Positions 14,586-22,901 of a stretch of 37,805 bases of DNA are shown here, in pieces (the stretch's first letter is position 1; each line of letters begins with the position of its first letter). This DNA is from Comamonadaceae bacterium (GTDB taxonomy: Bacteria; Pseudomonadota; Gammaproteobacteria; Burkholderiales; Burkholderiaceae_C). Made by a program: the position numbers and the translations under genes. The stretch spans positions 1 through 37,805 of the forward strand of contig CANGDZ010000031.1 in assembly GCA_947452785.1 (NCBI GenBank). The letters run 5' to 3'. Under the pieces are notes generated by a model. It saw nothing but the letters and a program-made list of their open reading frames with translations. It ran no database searches and was not told the origin of the DNA.

Positions 14586-15839
14586 ATGCACAACCAACCC
14601 GCTTCAGCCGATCTGATCGATTCCCGCTATGCGTTCAAGCGTCTGATGCTCACCTTGCTGATCGTGACCTTGGGCAGCAGCAGCATGTATGTGGTGGCCG
14701 TCGTGCTGCCTGCGGTGCAATTGGAGTTTGGAGTGTCGCGTGCGGACGCCTCTTTACCCTATACCGTCATGATGCTCGGCTTGGGCATTGGCGGAATTTA
14801 CATGGGCCGCTGGGCGGATCGAAAAGGCGTGCATGTCCCCTTGTTCTGGGGCGGTTTAGGGGTCGGGTCCGGTTTTATTTTGGCGGGGCTATCTCAAAAT
14901 ATTTGGCTGTTTGCGTTGGCCCACTGCGTGTTGCTGGGCATGTTCGGCGCTTCGTCCACGTTTGCGCCTTTGTTGGCTGATACCTCCTTGTGGTGGAACA
15001 AGCGCCGGGGGATTGCCGTGGCCATTTGTGCCAGCGGCAACTATGTGGCGGGCACTGTGTGGCCGGCCTTGGCGCAAAGAGGCGTGGAGACTTGGGGCTG
15101 GCGCTCCACCTACATGGCGCTGGGGGTGGTGTGTGGCTTGGGCATGGTGGGTTTGAGCTTTTTCATGCGCCAACGCCCGCCTTTACTGGCTGCGCCTGTG
15201 GCCGGACGCGCCTCAGATTGGGTCTCGGAGCGACCGTTTGGTTTGCGACTGTCTCACGCGCAGGCCTTGCTGTGTGTGGCCGGTGTGGCTTGTTGCGTGG
15301 CCATGGCCATGCCGCAGGTGCACATCGTGGCCTATTGCTCGGATTTGGGTTTTGGCGCCGCCAGAGGGGCCGAGATGCTCTCGCTCATGCTCGCCTGCGG
15401 TATTGCCAGTCGCTTGATCTCGGGGGTGATTTGCGACCGCATTGGTGGCTTGCGCACCTTGCTGCTGGGCTCTATTTTGCAAGGCGTGGCCTTGCTGATG
15501 TTTTTGTTCTTTGATGGCTTGGTCTCGCTCTACGTGATCTCTGCGATGTTTGGCCTGTTTCAGGGCGGCATCGTGCCGTCTTACGCCATCATTGTGCGCG
15601 AGTACTTTCCGCCCAAAGAGGCGGGCGCGCGAGTGGGTAGTGTGATCTTTGCCACCATGATCGGTATGGCGCTGGGCGGTTGGATGTCGGGCAAGGTGTT
15701 TGATTTAACCGGTTCGTACCACGCCGCATTTATCAATGGACTGGCTTGGAATTTGCTCAACCTGAGCATCGCCACCGGCTTGCTGTGGCGGGTTTATAAA
15801 TTGAGTCCCCCGCGAATGCGGGCCACTGAAATCAGCTAG
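14586..15839 (+). CDS. MFS transporter
   Basis: This 417-residue membrane protein has about 12 hydrophobic segments. The family loop motif between helices 2 and 3 is GIYMGRWADRKG, and a related one, SGVICDRIGG, comes at the second half, as expected for a two-fold major facilitator. The N-terminus (MHNQPASADLIDSRYAFKRL) is cytoplasmic. The gene lies 11 bases after the amidase gene. The closest type I recognise is the monocarboxylate/oxalate-formate-like MFS group, but substrate assignment is uncertain. The context suggests the amide, or the acid released by the amidase. Confidence 0.85.
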   Translation: MHNQPASADLIDSRYAFKRLMLTLLIVTLGSSSMYVVAVVLPAVQLEFGVSRADASLPYTVMMLGLGIGGIYMGRWADRKGVHVPLFWGGLGVGSGFILAGLSQNIWLFALAHCVLLGMFGASSTFAPLLADTSLWWNKRRGIAVAICASGNYVAGTVWPALAQRGVETWGWRSTYMALGVVCGLGMVGLSFFMRQRPPLLAAPVAGRASDWVSERPFGLRLSHAQALLCVAGVACCVAMAMPQVHIVAYCSDLGFGAARGAEMLSLMLACGIASRLISGVICDRIGGLRTLLLGSILQGVALLMFLFFDGLVSLYVISAMFGLFQGGIVPSYAIIVREYFPPKEAGARVGSVIFATMIGMALGGWMSGKVFDLTGSYHAAFINGLAWNLLNLSIATGLLWRVYKLSPPRMRATEIS

Positions 15840-15851
15840 CATGTGCACCCT

Positions 15852-16580
15852 ATGCACACCTCTGCTTTGGTTTTGTTTTCGGGTGGTCAAGATTCCACCA
15901 CCTGTTTGGCTGATGCTTTGTCACGCTACGACCGTGTTGAAACGGTAGCGTTTGACTATGGCCAACGCCACCGCGTGGAGCTGGATGCACGCTTGCACGT
16001 AGTCGCCGCTTTGCGTGCGCAGTTCCCCGTGTGGGCCGAGCGCATGGGACAAGACCACTTGCTCGATGCCTCGGTCTTGGGCCAGGTGAGCGACACCGCG
16101 CTGACGCGTGACACCGCCATTGCCATGCAGGCCAATGGCCTGCCCAACACCTTTGTGCCAGGGCGCAATTTGCTGTTCTTGATCTTGGCGGCGGCCCTGG
16201 CGTATCGCCGAGGCTTGGATGTGATCGTCACCGGCGTGTGCGAGACCGATTACTCGGGCTACCCCGACTGCCGCGACGACACTATGAAAGCCATGCAGGT
16301 GGCGTTGTCGCTGGGCATGGACAAGCGACAGCGCATCGACACGCCCTTGATGTGGATCGACAAAGCCCAGACCTGGCAAATGGCCTACGACCTTGGCCAA
16401 GCCAGCGGACGGTCCAATGGGGGGGCGCAATTGGTGGACTTGATTGTGGAGCACAGCCACACCTGCTACTTGGGCGAGCGCTCGCAGCGCCACGACTGGG
16501 GTTATGGCTGCGGCAGCTGCCCCGCCTGTGAGCTTAGGTCCACGGGCTACGCGCGCTACGCTTTAACACGCAACCCCTAA
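15852..16580 (+). CDS. queC: 7-cyano-7-deazaguanine synthase
   Basis: This 242-residue enzyme converts 7-carboxy-7-deazaguanine to preQ0 with ATP and ammonia, in the queuosine pathway. It has the PP-loop [14 protein letters not shown] at the N-terminus, the family segments [21 protein letters not shown]-like [16 protein letters not shown], and four zinc cysteines near the end (CYLG plus CGSCPAC). I start at ATG 15852, which puts the PP-loop directly after MHTSA; a GTG at 15843 is an alternative. It is 12 bases after the MFS gene but functionally unrelated to it. Confidence 0.96.
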   Translation: MHTSALVLFSGGQDSTTCLADALSRYDRVETVAFDYGQRHRVELDARLHVVAALRAQFPVWAERMGQDHLLDASVLGQVSDTALTRDTAIAMQANGLPNTFVPGRNLLFLILAAALAYRRGLDVIVTGVCETDYSGYPDCRDDTMKAMQVALSLGMDKRQRIDTPLMWIDKAQTWQMAYDLGQASGRSNGGAQLVDLIVEHSHTCYLGERSQRHDWGYGCGSCPACELRSTGYARYALTRNP

Positions 16581-16597
16581 AGTAAACCCCCAAAGCA

Positions 16598-16634
16598 AAG
16601 CGGCGGATGCCTGCTTTACAGACATCCGCCGCTT
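16598..16634. terminator. Strong hairpin between queC and the convergent carbonic anhydrase gene
   Basis: AAGCGGCGGATG and CATCCGCCGCTT form a perfect 12-base stem around a 13-base loop. It sits 17 bases after the queC stop and 23 bases after the stop of the opposing gene, as expected for a shared bidirectional terminator. T-runs are weak on both sides. Confidence 0.7.
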
Positions 16635-16657
16635 GTAAGATCTCACTCGCGTGAGGA

Positions 16658-17908
16658 TCAGTTGCTCTGAATCACACGCTCATTGAGTGGTTGCACCGGA
16701 CGCGCGTTCTTCTTGAACGGGAAGGCGCCGACTTGCTCGCGCGCAATATTGACTTGCGACTTGAGAATGAAGAACCTGACTTTTTCAGTACAAGGCGGCG
16801 TGGTCAATGAGCCTTCGTAGCTGAAGAAGTCCATTTCGCGTGGCAGCAAGTTGGTCGGGTTGAAGCTCACGTTTTCAGGCATGACTTCAGGGCCTTCTTT
16901 GGCCGGCAAGTTGGCCCACAGGGTTTTGATGCCGGGGTTTTCGTTACCTTCTTTGAGCAGCACACCAATCACCGCCAATTGGCCGGCGGCGTTCTTGTGC
17001 ACAAAGTGGATCACCATGGCTGCCGGTTTGCCGTCCACCAACTCTTCGCTGGGTTTGTGGAAGTGGAACTGCAGCAGATCGAAAGGAATGCCGTCAATGC
17101 GAACTTTGCTGCCCGCTTCGACGTTCACTTGAATGGTGTGGCCATTGTTCAAAATCTTCAGCGGGCCGTTTTTGTAATCGGTGGCGATCGAAATCTTCAC
17201 CTTTTCAAACGGACCTTTGATGTCCAGCGGCGACTGTGATTTGCCCTTGGCGCAAGTGGGGAATTCTTTGCCCCAGTTCTCAGGCCCCATCGGACCTTCG
17301 TAATCCCAGTGCGGTGCGGCGTGGGCATCCTTGGCATCACCTTTGCCATGCTCATCGCCACCCGCCTTGGCGGGCGCTTCTTTGCCGGCACTGATGCCTT
17401 CGCATTCAGACAACACGCTGACTTTTTCACCCGCGGCAGCCAAGGCATTTTGTGCAGCGCAAATAGCTTTGGACTTACCCTTCCAGTCCGTCAACTCCAG
17501 CGTTTTACGAAATGCCGCAATCGTGCTCGGGTCTTTGCTGCCCAGTGTCAGCAAACGAACTGCCGCCAAACCCAATTGCCGCTCGGTCGACAGGCCTTTT
17601 TGCTTGCTGTAATTGGCGTCCAGATCTTTCAAGATCTCGCCACCCGAGAAAGCAATTTTCACAGCGTCCAGTTCCTGGGCCTTGCCCTTCAAAGGCGCGG
17701 CCGCTTCGGCCTGCTCTTTGGCTTCGGCTTGGACCTTGGTCAACTCTTCGGCTGCGGAGGCGAGTTTTTCTTCAGCTTCTTTGGCTTGGGATTCCAGTTC
17801 GGTGACTTGTTCCGTGGAACTGCCCACGCTTTTGTGCTGTGTCCAGCCAAAGAAACCGGCGCCTAGCAAGGCCAGTACCAGTACTACTTCTGCAATGATT
17901 CTTGTCAT
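16658..17908 (-). CDS. Membrane-anchored alpha-carbonic anhydrase with coiled-coil stalk
   Basis: A 416-residue protein. Residues 5-21 are one hydrophobic helix, which would be a signal anchor. Residues 30-80 are an Ala/Glu/Lys/Gln-rich coiled coil. Residues 85-170 are a helical region with two cysteines. From about 199 onward it is an alpha-carbonic anhydrase: HWDYEGPMGPENWG, QSPLDI, zinc ligands His282 and His284 (LLQFHFHKPSEE) and His301 (AMVIHFVHKN), and SLTTPPCTE. The catalytic zinc site is complete, so CO2 hydration in the periplasm is expected. AGGATAG precedes ATG 17908. Most bacterial alpha-carbonic anhydrases are about 220-250 residues, so the long stalk is unusual. Confidence 0.9.
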   Translation of the reverse strand: MTRIIAEVVLVLALLGAGFFGWTQHKSVGSSTEQVTELESQAKEAEEKLASAAEELTKVQAEAKEQAEAAAPLKGKAQELDAVKIAFSGGEILKDLDANYSKQKGLSTERQLGLAAVRLLTLGSKDPSTIAAFRKTLELTDWKGKSKAICAAQNALAAAGEKVSVLSECEGISAGKEAPAKAGGDEHGKGDAKDAHAAPHWDYEGPMGPENWGKEFPTCAKGKSQSPLDIKGPFEKVKISIATDYKNGPLKILNNGHTIQVNVEAGSKVRIDGIPFDLLQFHFHKPSEELVDGKPAAMVIHFVHKNAAGQLAVIGVLLKEGNENPGIKTLWANLPAKEGPEVMPENVSFNPTNLLPREMDFFSYEGSLTTPPCTEKVRFFILKSQVNIAREQVGAFPFKKNARPVQPLNERVIQSN

Positions 17909-18025
17909 ATCTCTATCCTGAATGGGGTCGAAGGGTCGGGCGCGCTGCACCCGAACACAAAGAGGCGTTTATATGATCGGCACCAGAAATGCAAACTTGA
18001 GCATTGATGTGCCGAGGAGTGTGGT

Positions 18026-18808
18026 TTAGTGGTCGGCTTTGAAGGTGATGCCGATGCCATTGGCCGCGGTGGCGATCCAAACCATGCGTTGTGTCACCCC
18101 CGCCTCAGGGTTAGCAAACACGAACGCCACGCCAGTGAGCGTTTGGTCTGTGAATAAAGTACACGATGTGATGTTTGCAATCACCAAAGTGAGATTGAAG
18201 ACATTGGCTGTCGAGCTTGTTGGGGTTATTTTGCTGCCCCTACTCAATTGGCACGCGGTGCTGTTACCAAATCCACTGGGGGCTGTGATGTCCCCGGTTG
18301 AATTGATGTTGATGGAAAAATTGAGATTTGAACCAAGCCCGTAAGACAGCTTGCCAGACCAAGTTGGTGCCACATTACTCAATGATGTGGCTTGAAGTAA
18401 GGGCTTGTGTGTCGCGAAATTTAGATCCGCATTCAGATCGGGTTGGCTCATTCGCACATTCACGGTACCGTCTGTAGGTGGTGTGAAACTGGCATTGACC
18501 GAAACCAAAGTGGCACTGGTATTTCTAAAAAATTTAAGTGCCGTGGCGTCTGCCCGCGTCGTGCCAATGCCTTTCACTTGGCCAGAGTAGAGGTCGTCAA
18601 TGGGCGCTTCCAGCAGACCGTACAAAAAATTGTCCGAAGTCAGAGCGCCGACAAAATTGCGTTGGTTCACACTCCCACTGTAGACCCCGGCCGCGACAAC
18701 CGGCGGTTGCACGGCGACACCGCTCCCTGAAGAGCCACCCCCACACCCCAGCAAACTCAGAGCCGTAGCCCAAAGTAAACACAAAGCAGATAAGTATCGA
18801 AAATTCAT
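18026..18808 (-). CDS. Predicted lipoprotein of unknown function
   Basis: This 260-residue protein has a signal peptide ending in a lipobox LSLLGC (Cys22), followed by a Gly/Ser-rich linker GGGSSGSG. The rest is rich in Thr, Ser, Asn and beta-type sequence (GVYSGSVNQRNFVGALTSDN, LKFFRNTSATLVSVNASF) with a disulfide-capable pair near the end (ACQLS and SCTLF). I do not recognise the family. It would sit in the outer membrane facing the periplasm or the outside. It is transcribed away from the adhesin-E-like gene, whose start is only 34 bases away. Confidence 0.75.
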   Translation of the reverse strand: MNFRYLSALCLLWATALSLLGCGGGSSGSGVAVQPPVVAAGVYSGSVNQRNFVGALTSDNFLYGLLEAPIDDLYSGQVKGIGTTRADATALKFFRNTSATLVSVNASFTPPTDGTVNVRMSQPDLNADLNFATHKPLLQATSLSNVAPTWSGKLSYGLGSNLNFSININSTGDITAPSGFGNSTACQLSRGSKITPTSSTANVFNLTLVIANITSCTLFTDQTLTGVAFVFANPEAGVTQRMVWIATAANGIGITFKADH

Positions 18809-18842
18809 GGTGTTTGGCTCAAGCCTGATTTATAGTTTGCGC

Positions 18843-19232
18843 ATGCACTTATTACACAAATCGCTGGTCGTGGCAATTGCCTTGTTCGGTTTTCAGGCTG
18901 CGCATGCAGATTGGAAGATCATAGGGACCTTTGAAGCAGGGACCTACTACATCGAGGCCAATACGATTGAAAAAACGGGCAGTCTGCGAGATTTTTGGAC
19001 CATGCTGGATTACCCCATGCAGCAAAAATCAGCCCGCGGCGTGAGCTATTTGTCGACCCGCACGCATTTGCAAATGGATTGTAAAAAGCAAAATGTCCGT
19101 TTTCTGCAATTGTCTTGGCACACGGGGCGTAAGTTGTCAGGAGAGCAGATTGACCAACAAGGCGTGATGCGCGAATGGCAATCGATTCCGCCAGACACGC
19201 CCTTAGTCAGTTTCTTCAATGCGGTCTGTTAA
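18843..19232 (+). CDS. Small secreted protein, adhesin-E-like family
   Basis: A 129-residue protein with a clear signal peptide, MHLLHKSLVVAIALFGFQAA, cleaved after AHA. The mature part (DWKIIGTFEAGTYYIEANTI, FWTMLDYPMQQ, YLSTRTHLQMDC, SIPPDTPLVSFFNAVC) matches the surface-adhesin protein E-like family: a W..G...GT.YID/E opening, one internal Cys and a C-terminal Cys that may form a disulfide. In Haemophilus, protein E is an adhesin, but most members in environmental bacteria are uncharacterised. ATG 18843 is chosen because it starts the signal peptide. Confidence 0.7.
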   Translation: MHLLHKSLVVAIALFGFQAAHADWKIIGTFEAGTYYIEANTIEKTGSLRDFWTMLDYPMQQKSARGVSYLSTRTHLQMDCKKQNVRFLQLSWHTGRKLSGEQIDQQGVMREWQSIPPDTPLVSFFNAVC

Positions 19233-19948
19233 GCCCTTTCTGGGCTAACCCATCCGGCTTGCAGCCAATGCCAGTACTGAGTTTTCATGGGCCAAGCCAT
19301 ATGGGTCAGTGTGGTGCCTGCTGGGAAAACTGAACCCGTCAGGTGATCCAGCCAGGGGCTTTGTGCGCCCATCAACCCTAACCATGCTTGTGTTGCGGCC
19401 TCCTCGTCGGGGCTTGCCTGTTCGGTGAACGGGGTCTGGGGAAGAGCGTTTTCAGGCCAGGCGCGCATCACCGGTCCTGACATGCGATCGTGCACACTGC
19501 CCCAGTGCCTGCCGCGCAAAGCCTGCCTGATCGAACGCAGGCGCTTTTCGGCCTGAGGAATACTGTGATTTTGGAAGCGAATTTGCCCCAGCACATTGTC
19601 AAAAAAAATGGTTGCTTGCGGTTGTTCGCGCAATAAAGTGGGCAATGAGGTGAGTGCGTCGCCGGTATGGCATTGCAATTGCACCCCTTGCGCCTTCAGG
19701 GCGCGTCCATGGCGCCACTTGAACAAAGGCCCCGCTAGCGGGTCAATGTCCCAGGTCTGCACGGTCTTAAAGCGCCCCAACCAGGGCGCTGACATCATCC
19801 ATCCGGCGCTGGCACCGATCAACAGCAGGTGTTCGGTCGGTACGGGCTGGGCGAGTAGCCAGGCTTCAATGTCGGCACGGGTTTGCGCCCATCGCGCTTG
19901 CGCACGCCAGGCACGCCAGTGCCAATGCAAACCGCCGGTAAGATTCAT
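19229..19948 (-). CDS. Methyltransferase-like protein of unknown target
   Basis: A 239-residue protein with a Rossmann-like opening, LLLIGASAGWMMSAPWLGRF, then TWDIDPLAG with an acidic residue at the end of strand 2, and later TIFFDNVLGQI at the strand-4 position. This order fits a class I SAM-dependent methyltransferase, but the glycine motif is imperfect. It follows fliJ by 10 bases on the same strand and so is probably the last gene of the flagellar transcript. Its stop overlaps the stop of the convergent gene by four bases. The methylation target is unknown. Confidence 0.6.
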   Translation of the reverse strand: MNLTGGLHWHWRAWRAQARWAQTRADIEAWLLAQPVPTEHLLLIGASAGWMMSAPWLGRFKTVQTWDIDPLAGPLFKWRHGRALKAQGVQLQCHTGDALTSLPTLLREQPQATIFFDNVLGQIRFQNHSIPQAEKRLRSIRQALRGRHWGSVHDRMSGPVMRAWPENALPQTPFTEQASPDEEAATQAWLGLMGAQSPWLDHLTGSVFPAGTTLTHMAWPMKTQYWHWLQAGWVSPERA

Positions 19949-19958
19949 GGCGAGAACA

Positions 19959-20408
19959 TCATGATGCTGATCTTAAATTGAACTGCATCACACCCAGCTC
20001 GTCCATTTTGCGTTGGTCGCGTTTCTCGGCCTGAGTCAGAATCGCTTGCGCATTTTGATCGGCCAGCGTTTGCATTTTGAGGCGTTCACGCTCGGCCGCC
20101 ATCAGACGTTTGCGTGTTTCGGCCAATGTTTTTTCAGCATGCGCCACATCGTTGGCCACGCGTTGCATCAAGGTCAGCAACTGCGTCATGAACTGGCGCT
20201 GGTTCATCACTTCGCGCATGCCTTGCAAGTTGTGATTGGTGCTGTTTTCTTGTTGACGGTAATCTTCGTAGAGTTTTTCCAAACGCGCCTTACTGGCGTT
20301 CAGGCTTTCTAGCCTCGCCAGCGTTTGCCCCATCTCGGCTTGAATTAGGCTGGTCTCGTCTTGCGCTCTTTGCGCCAGTACGGTCCAGCAATTGCGCTCG
20401 GTGATCAT
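19959..20408 (-). CDS. fliJ: Flagellar export chaperone/stalk protein FliJ
   Basis: A 149-residue, almost entirely helical protein with heptad character (LIQAEMGQTLARLESLNASK, RLMAAERERLKMQTLADQNA). FliJ fits into the FliI ATPase ring of the flagellar export apparatus and recycles chaperones. Sequence conservation is low in this family, so the call rests on size, coiled-coil nature and position: its start overlaps the end of fliI by four bases (ATGA). Confidence 0.9.
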   Translation of the reverse strand: MITERNCWTVLAQRAQDETSLIQAEMGQTLARLESLNASKARLEKLYEDYRQQENSTNHNLQGMREVMNQRQFMTQLLTLMQRVANDVAHAEKTLAETRKRLMAAERERLKMQTLADQNAQAILTQAEKRDQRKMDELGVMQFNLRSAS

Positions 20409-21727
20409 GACGCCAGCAGCGCACGCAGACTGTCGCGGGTGACCGTTTCGTCTTCGCCCAGGTGCATGTCTTGCCGCAGAAAATTCTCCATCGCATCGCG
20501 AAGCCGAATGGCTTCATCCAGCGTCGGGTTGGTGCCCGTCTCATAGGCGCCGACCTGAATCAAATCTTGGTTTTGCTGGTACAGCGACCACATGCGCCGA
20601 AACCGGTTCGCCGCCTTGAGGTCTTCTGGGTTCAGCAAGTTCTGCATGACCCGCGAAATCGAGCCGTTCAAATCAATTGCTGGGTAATGTGCGGCATCGG
20701 CCAGCTTGCGAGACAGCATCACCTGGCCATCGAGCGAGGCGCGGGCAATGTCCACAATCGGGTCGTTGGCATCATCGCCCTCGGCCAGCACGGTGTAAAT
20801 CGCGGTGATCGAACCATGGCCATGGCGACCGACGCCGGCGCGTTCAATCAAATTGGGCAGCAAGGCAAACACCGAAGGCGGGTAGCCTTTGGCGGTGGGC
20901 GGCTCACCAATGGCCAAACCAATTTCTCGCTGTGCATGGGCCACGCGGGTCAGGCTGTCCACCAGCATCAACACATTCAAGCCCTGGTCGCGAAAGTACT
21001 CGGCAATCACATGCGTCATTTGCGCCGCTTTGAGTCGCAGCACAGGCGAGACGTTGGCCGGAGCTGCCACCACCACCGATTTGGCCAATCCTACTTCGCC
21101 CAACGATTCTTGAATAAAGGCTTGTACCTCTCGGCCGCGTTCGCCAATCAGGCCAATCACCACTACATCGGCCTTGGTAAAGCGCGTCATCATGCCCAGC
21201 AGCACGCTCTTGCCAACGCCAGAACCGGCCACCAAGCCAATGCGTTGACCACGTCCCAAAGTCAGCAAGCCGTTGATCGCTTTGACACCTACATCCAGCA
21301 CGCTGTCGATTGGGCCGCGCTCCATCGGATTCAAGGGCAGGCCCAGCAAGCTCAGGCGCGAGGTGCCCACGGGCTTGGGTTTGCCGTCCAGCGGTTCGCC
21401 GCGGCCATCAATCACGCGGCCTAACAATTCAGGCCCCAAGCTCGCTGTGCCTAAATCGCTGGACACGCGCACCGAGGCGCCGGGACCAATGCCGACAGGG
21501 TCTGTCAGTGGCATTAGGTACAAAGTTTTGTCATTGAAACCCACCACCTCCGCCTCAATGCGGTGGCCGTCCGTGCTCATGATCTCGCAGCTCGACCCCA
21601 TGGGCGCCATGATGCCGCGCGCTTCCAAGCGCAGGCCCACCAGTCTCACCAAAGTGCCGCAGCGCTCCGGACTGCCTGCGCGAATGCGGCTGATCGAGCT
21701 GGCGACCTCTTGGGCAAAGCTAGTCAT
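20405..21727 (-). CDS. fliI: Flagellum-specific export ATPase FliI
   Basis: A 440-residue ATPase related to the F1 beta subunit. It has Walker A AGSGVGKS (167-174), the GERGREVQAFI segment, Walker B LMLVDSLTRVAHAQREIGLA, and the family signature PPTAKGYPPSVFALLPNLIE. Length is normal. It energises and gates export of flagellar rod, hook and filament subunits at the cytoplasmic face of the basal body. It overlaps fliH by eight bases and fliJ by four, so translation is coupled. Confidence 0.97.
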   Translation of the reverse strand: MTSFAQEVASSISRIRAGSPERCGTLVRLVGLRLEARGIMAPMGSSCEIMSTDGHRIEAEVVGFNDKTLYLMPLTDPVGIGPGASVRVSSDLGTASLGPELLGRVIDGRGEPLDGKPKPVGTSRLSLLGLPLNPMERGPIDSVLDVGVKAINGLLTLGRGQRIGLVAGSGVGKSVLLGMMTRFTKADVVVIGLIGERGREVQAFIQESLGEVGLAKSVVVAAPANVSPVLRLKAAQMTHVIAEYFRDQGLNVLMLVDSLTRVAHAQREIGLAIGEPPTAKGYPPSVFALLPNLIERAGVGRHGHGSITAIYTVLAEGDDANDPIVDIARASLDGQVMLSRKLADAAHYPAIDLNGSISRVMQNLLNPEDLKAANRFRRMWSLYQQNQDLIQVGAYETGTNPTLDEAIRLRDAMENFLRQDMHLGEDETVTRDSLRALLAS

Positions 21728-22901
21728 TGAGCTTGTCCAGCTCCAGGCTGATATCGCTCAGCGCATCGGCAAAATTTTTCGTGGCGAGGTCGGGTGGCGG
21801 TGCGGCTGAGGCCATGACTTCATGCGCCTCGTAGGTGTGCTTTTCAGTGGAGTCTTCGGCACCAAATTCTGCGTCTTCGACGGCATGTTCGTGTTCGATT
21901 TCAGCTGCGGCTACATGGTCAACGACATCAGGCTTTGGCGCCTCGGCGACGTTCATTGCGCGGGGTTTGGCCTGCGCATCTTCCACCGTATCGGCGCTGC
22001 CGCGTTGGCTGACCAAGCGACTGGCCAATTTAGAAGGGGCAAATGCCGACTGCGCTTGCCAGGCTTGTGGATCCTTGAGCAGGCTGTGCGCCAAGGACTC
22101 CAAGCGGTTTTCAATCAAATCGCTCACCACAGCATCGTCAGCGCGCACGCGCACACTGCCAGGCAAGAGGGCATGGTCGACTTGCAGCCGCCAGCCCGGT
22201 TTGGGTTGGCCTTCTGCCCGCTGCTGATTTTGCAGCAGCGCCAAGTCTTGCGCATTCAATTCCACCACCAAGGCTGAGGCATCGGGCGCATCCAGCGTTT
22301 CAATGCAGCGTTCAATCAAGTGTTCAACCGCTTGGGGTGAAAGCGATAAATCGCTCAACACCAATTGCTCAGCTAAATGCAGTGCCAAACGCTTGAGCGG
22401 CTCTTGCAATTGCGCGGGGTCTTCAATCAGCGAATCCACCTTCTGGTCAATCTCTTGGAGCAGGGCTTGTGTTTGTGCGGTGCTTTGCGCTGCCCGTTGC
22501 TCTTGTTCAATTTCAGCTTGAGCTTGCTCAGCTCGCGCTTGGCCTTCTTCTAAACCTTGTGCCAAACCTTCGGCAAAGGCCTGAGCTCGAACGTCTTCGA
22601 TGCTTTGATTTTCAGTGGGCGTTTCAGACTGCGCATCCTGGGCAGAAGCCGAAGTCGCGTGTGCCACTTCGTCTTGTGATTGATCCGAGTCCGTTGGGAA
22701 CGAATTGGTTTTGTCGGCTTGAAAGCCCAGGCCTTCATCGGTGTGCACCGAAGGCGTAAACAGCAGACCCTTTTTATGCGTGAAGTGTTCTCTGGAGAAC
22801 ACCTGCTTGACCATCGAAGTGCGCAGCGAGTCCATAGGCCGCCACAGCGGCTTGGCTTTGACCGTGCTCGTGGTCTGGCGTGCGTGAGATGGGTCAGACA
22901 A
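21720..22901 (-). CDS. fliH: Flagellar export regulator FliH, with long N- and C-terminal extensions
   Basis: A 393-residue protein, against about 230 in E. coli. The FliH core lies in the middle: a Gln/Glu/Ala-rich helix (AQAFAEGLAQGLEEGQARAE) then ALHLAEQLVLSDLSLSPQAV, DASALVVELNAQDLALL, GSVRVRADDAVVSDLIENRL. The N-terminal ~100 residues are polar and low in order. After the core there is an extra segment of about 100 residues rich in Ala, Glu, Asp and His (EHEHAVEDAEFGAEDSTEKH). FliH binds FliI and holds it at the export gate. It overlaps fliG and fliI by eight bases each. Confidence 0.88.
   Translation of the reverse strand: MSDPSHARQTTSTVKAKPLWRPMDSLRTSMVKQVFSREHFTHKKGLLFTPSVHTDEGLGFQADKTNSFPTDSDQSQDEVAHATSASAQDAQSETPTENQSIEDVRAQAFAEGLAQGLEEGQARAEQAQAEIEQEQRAAQSTAQTQALLQEIDQKVDSLIEDPAQLQEPLKRLALHLAEQLVLSDLSLSPQAVEHLIERCIETLDAPDASALVVELNAQDLALLQNQQRAEGQPKPGWRLQVDHALLPGSVRVRADDAVVSDLIENRLESLAHSLLKDPQAWQAQSAFAPSKLASRLVSQRGSADTVEDAQAKPRAMNVAEAPKPDVVDHVAAAEIEHEHAVEDAEFGAEDSTEKHTYEAHEVMASAAPPPDLATKNFADALSDISLELDKLND

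Noticed and set aside
20462..21424. Plus-strand frame of 320 codons across fliI
   Set aside because: Antisense of a clear FliI gene, with His/Gln/Arg-rich content typical of shadows.
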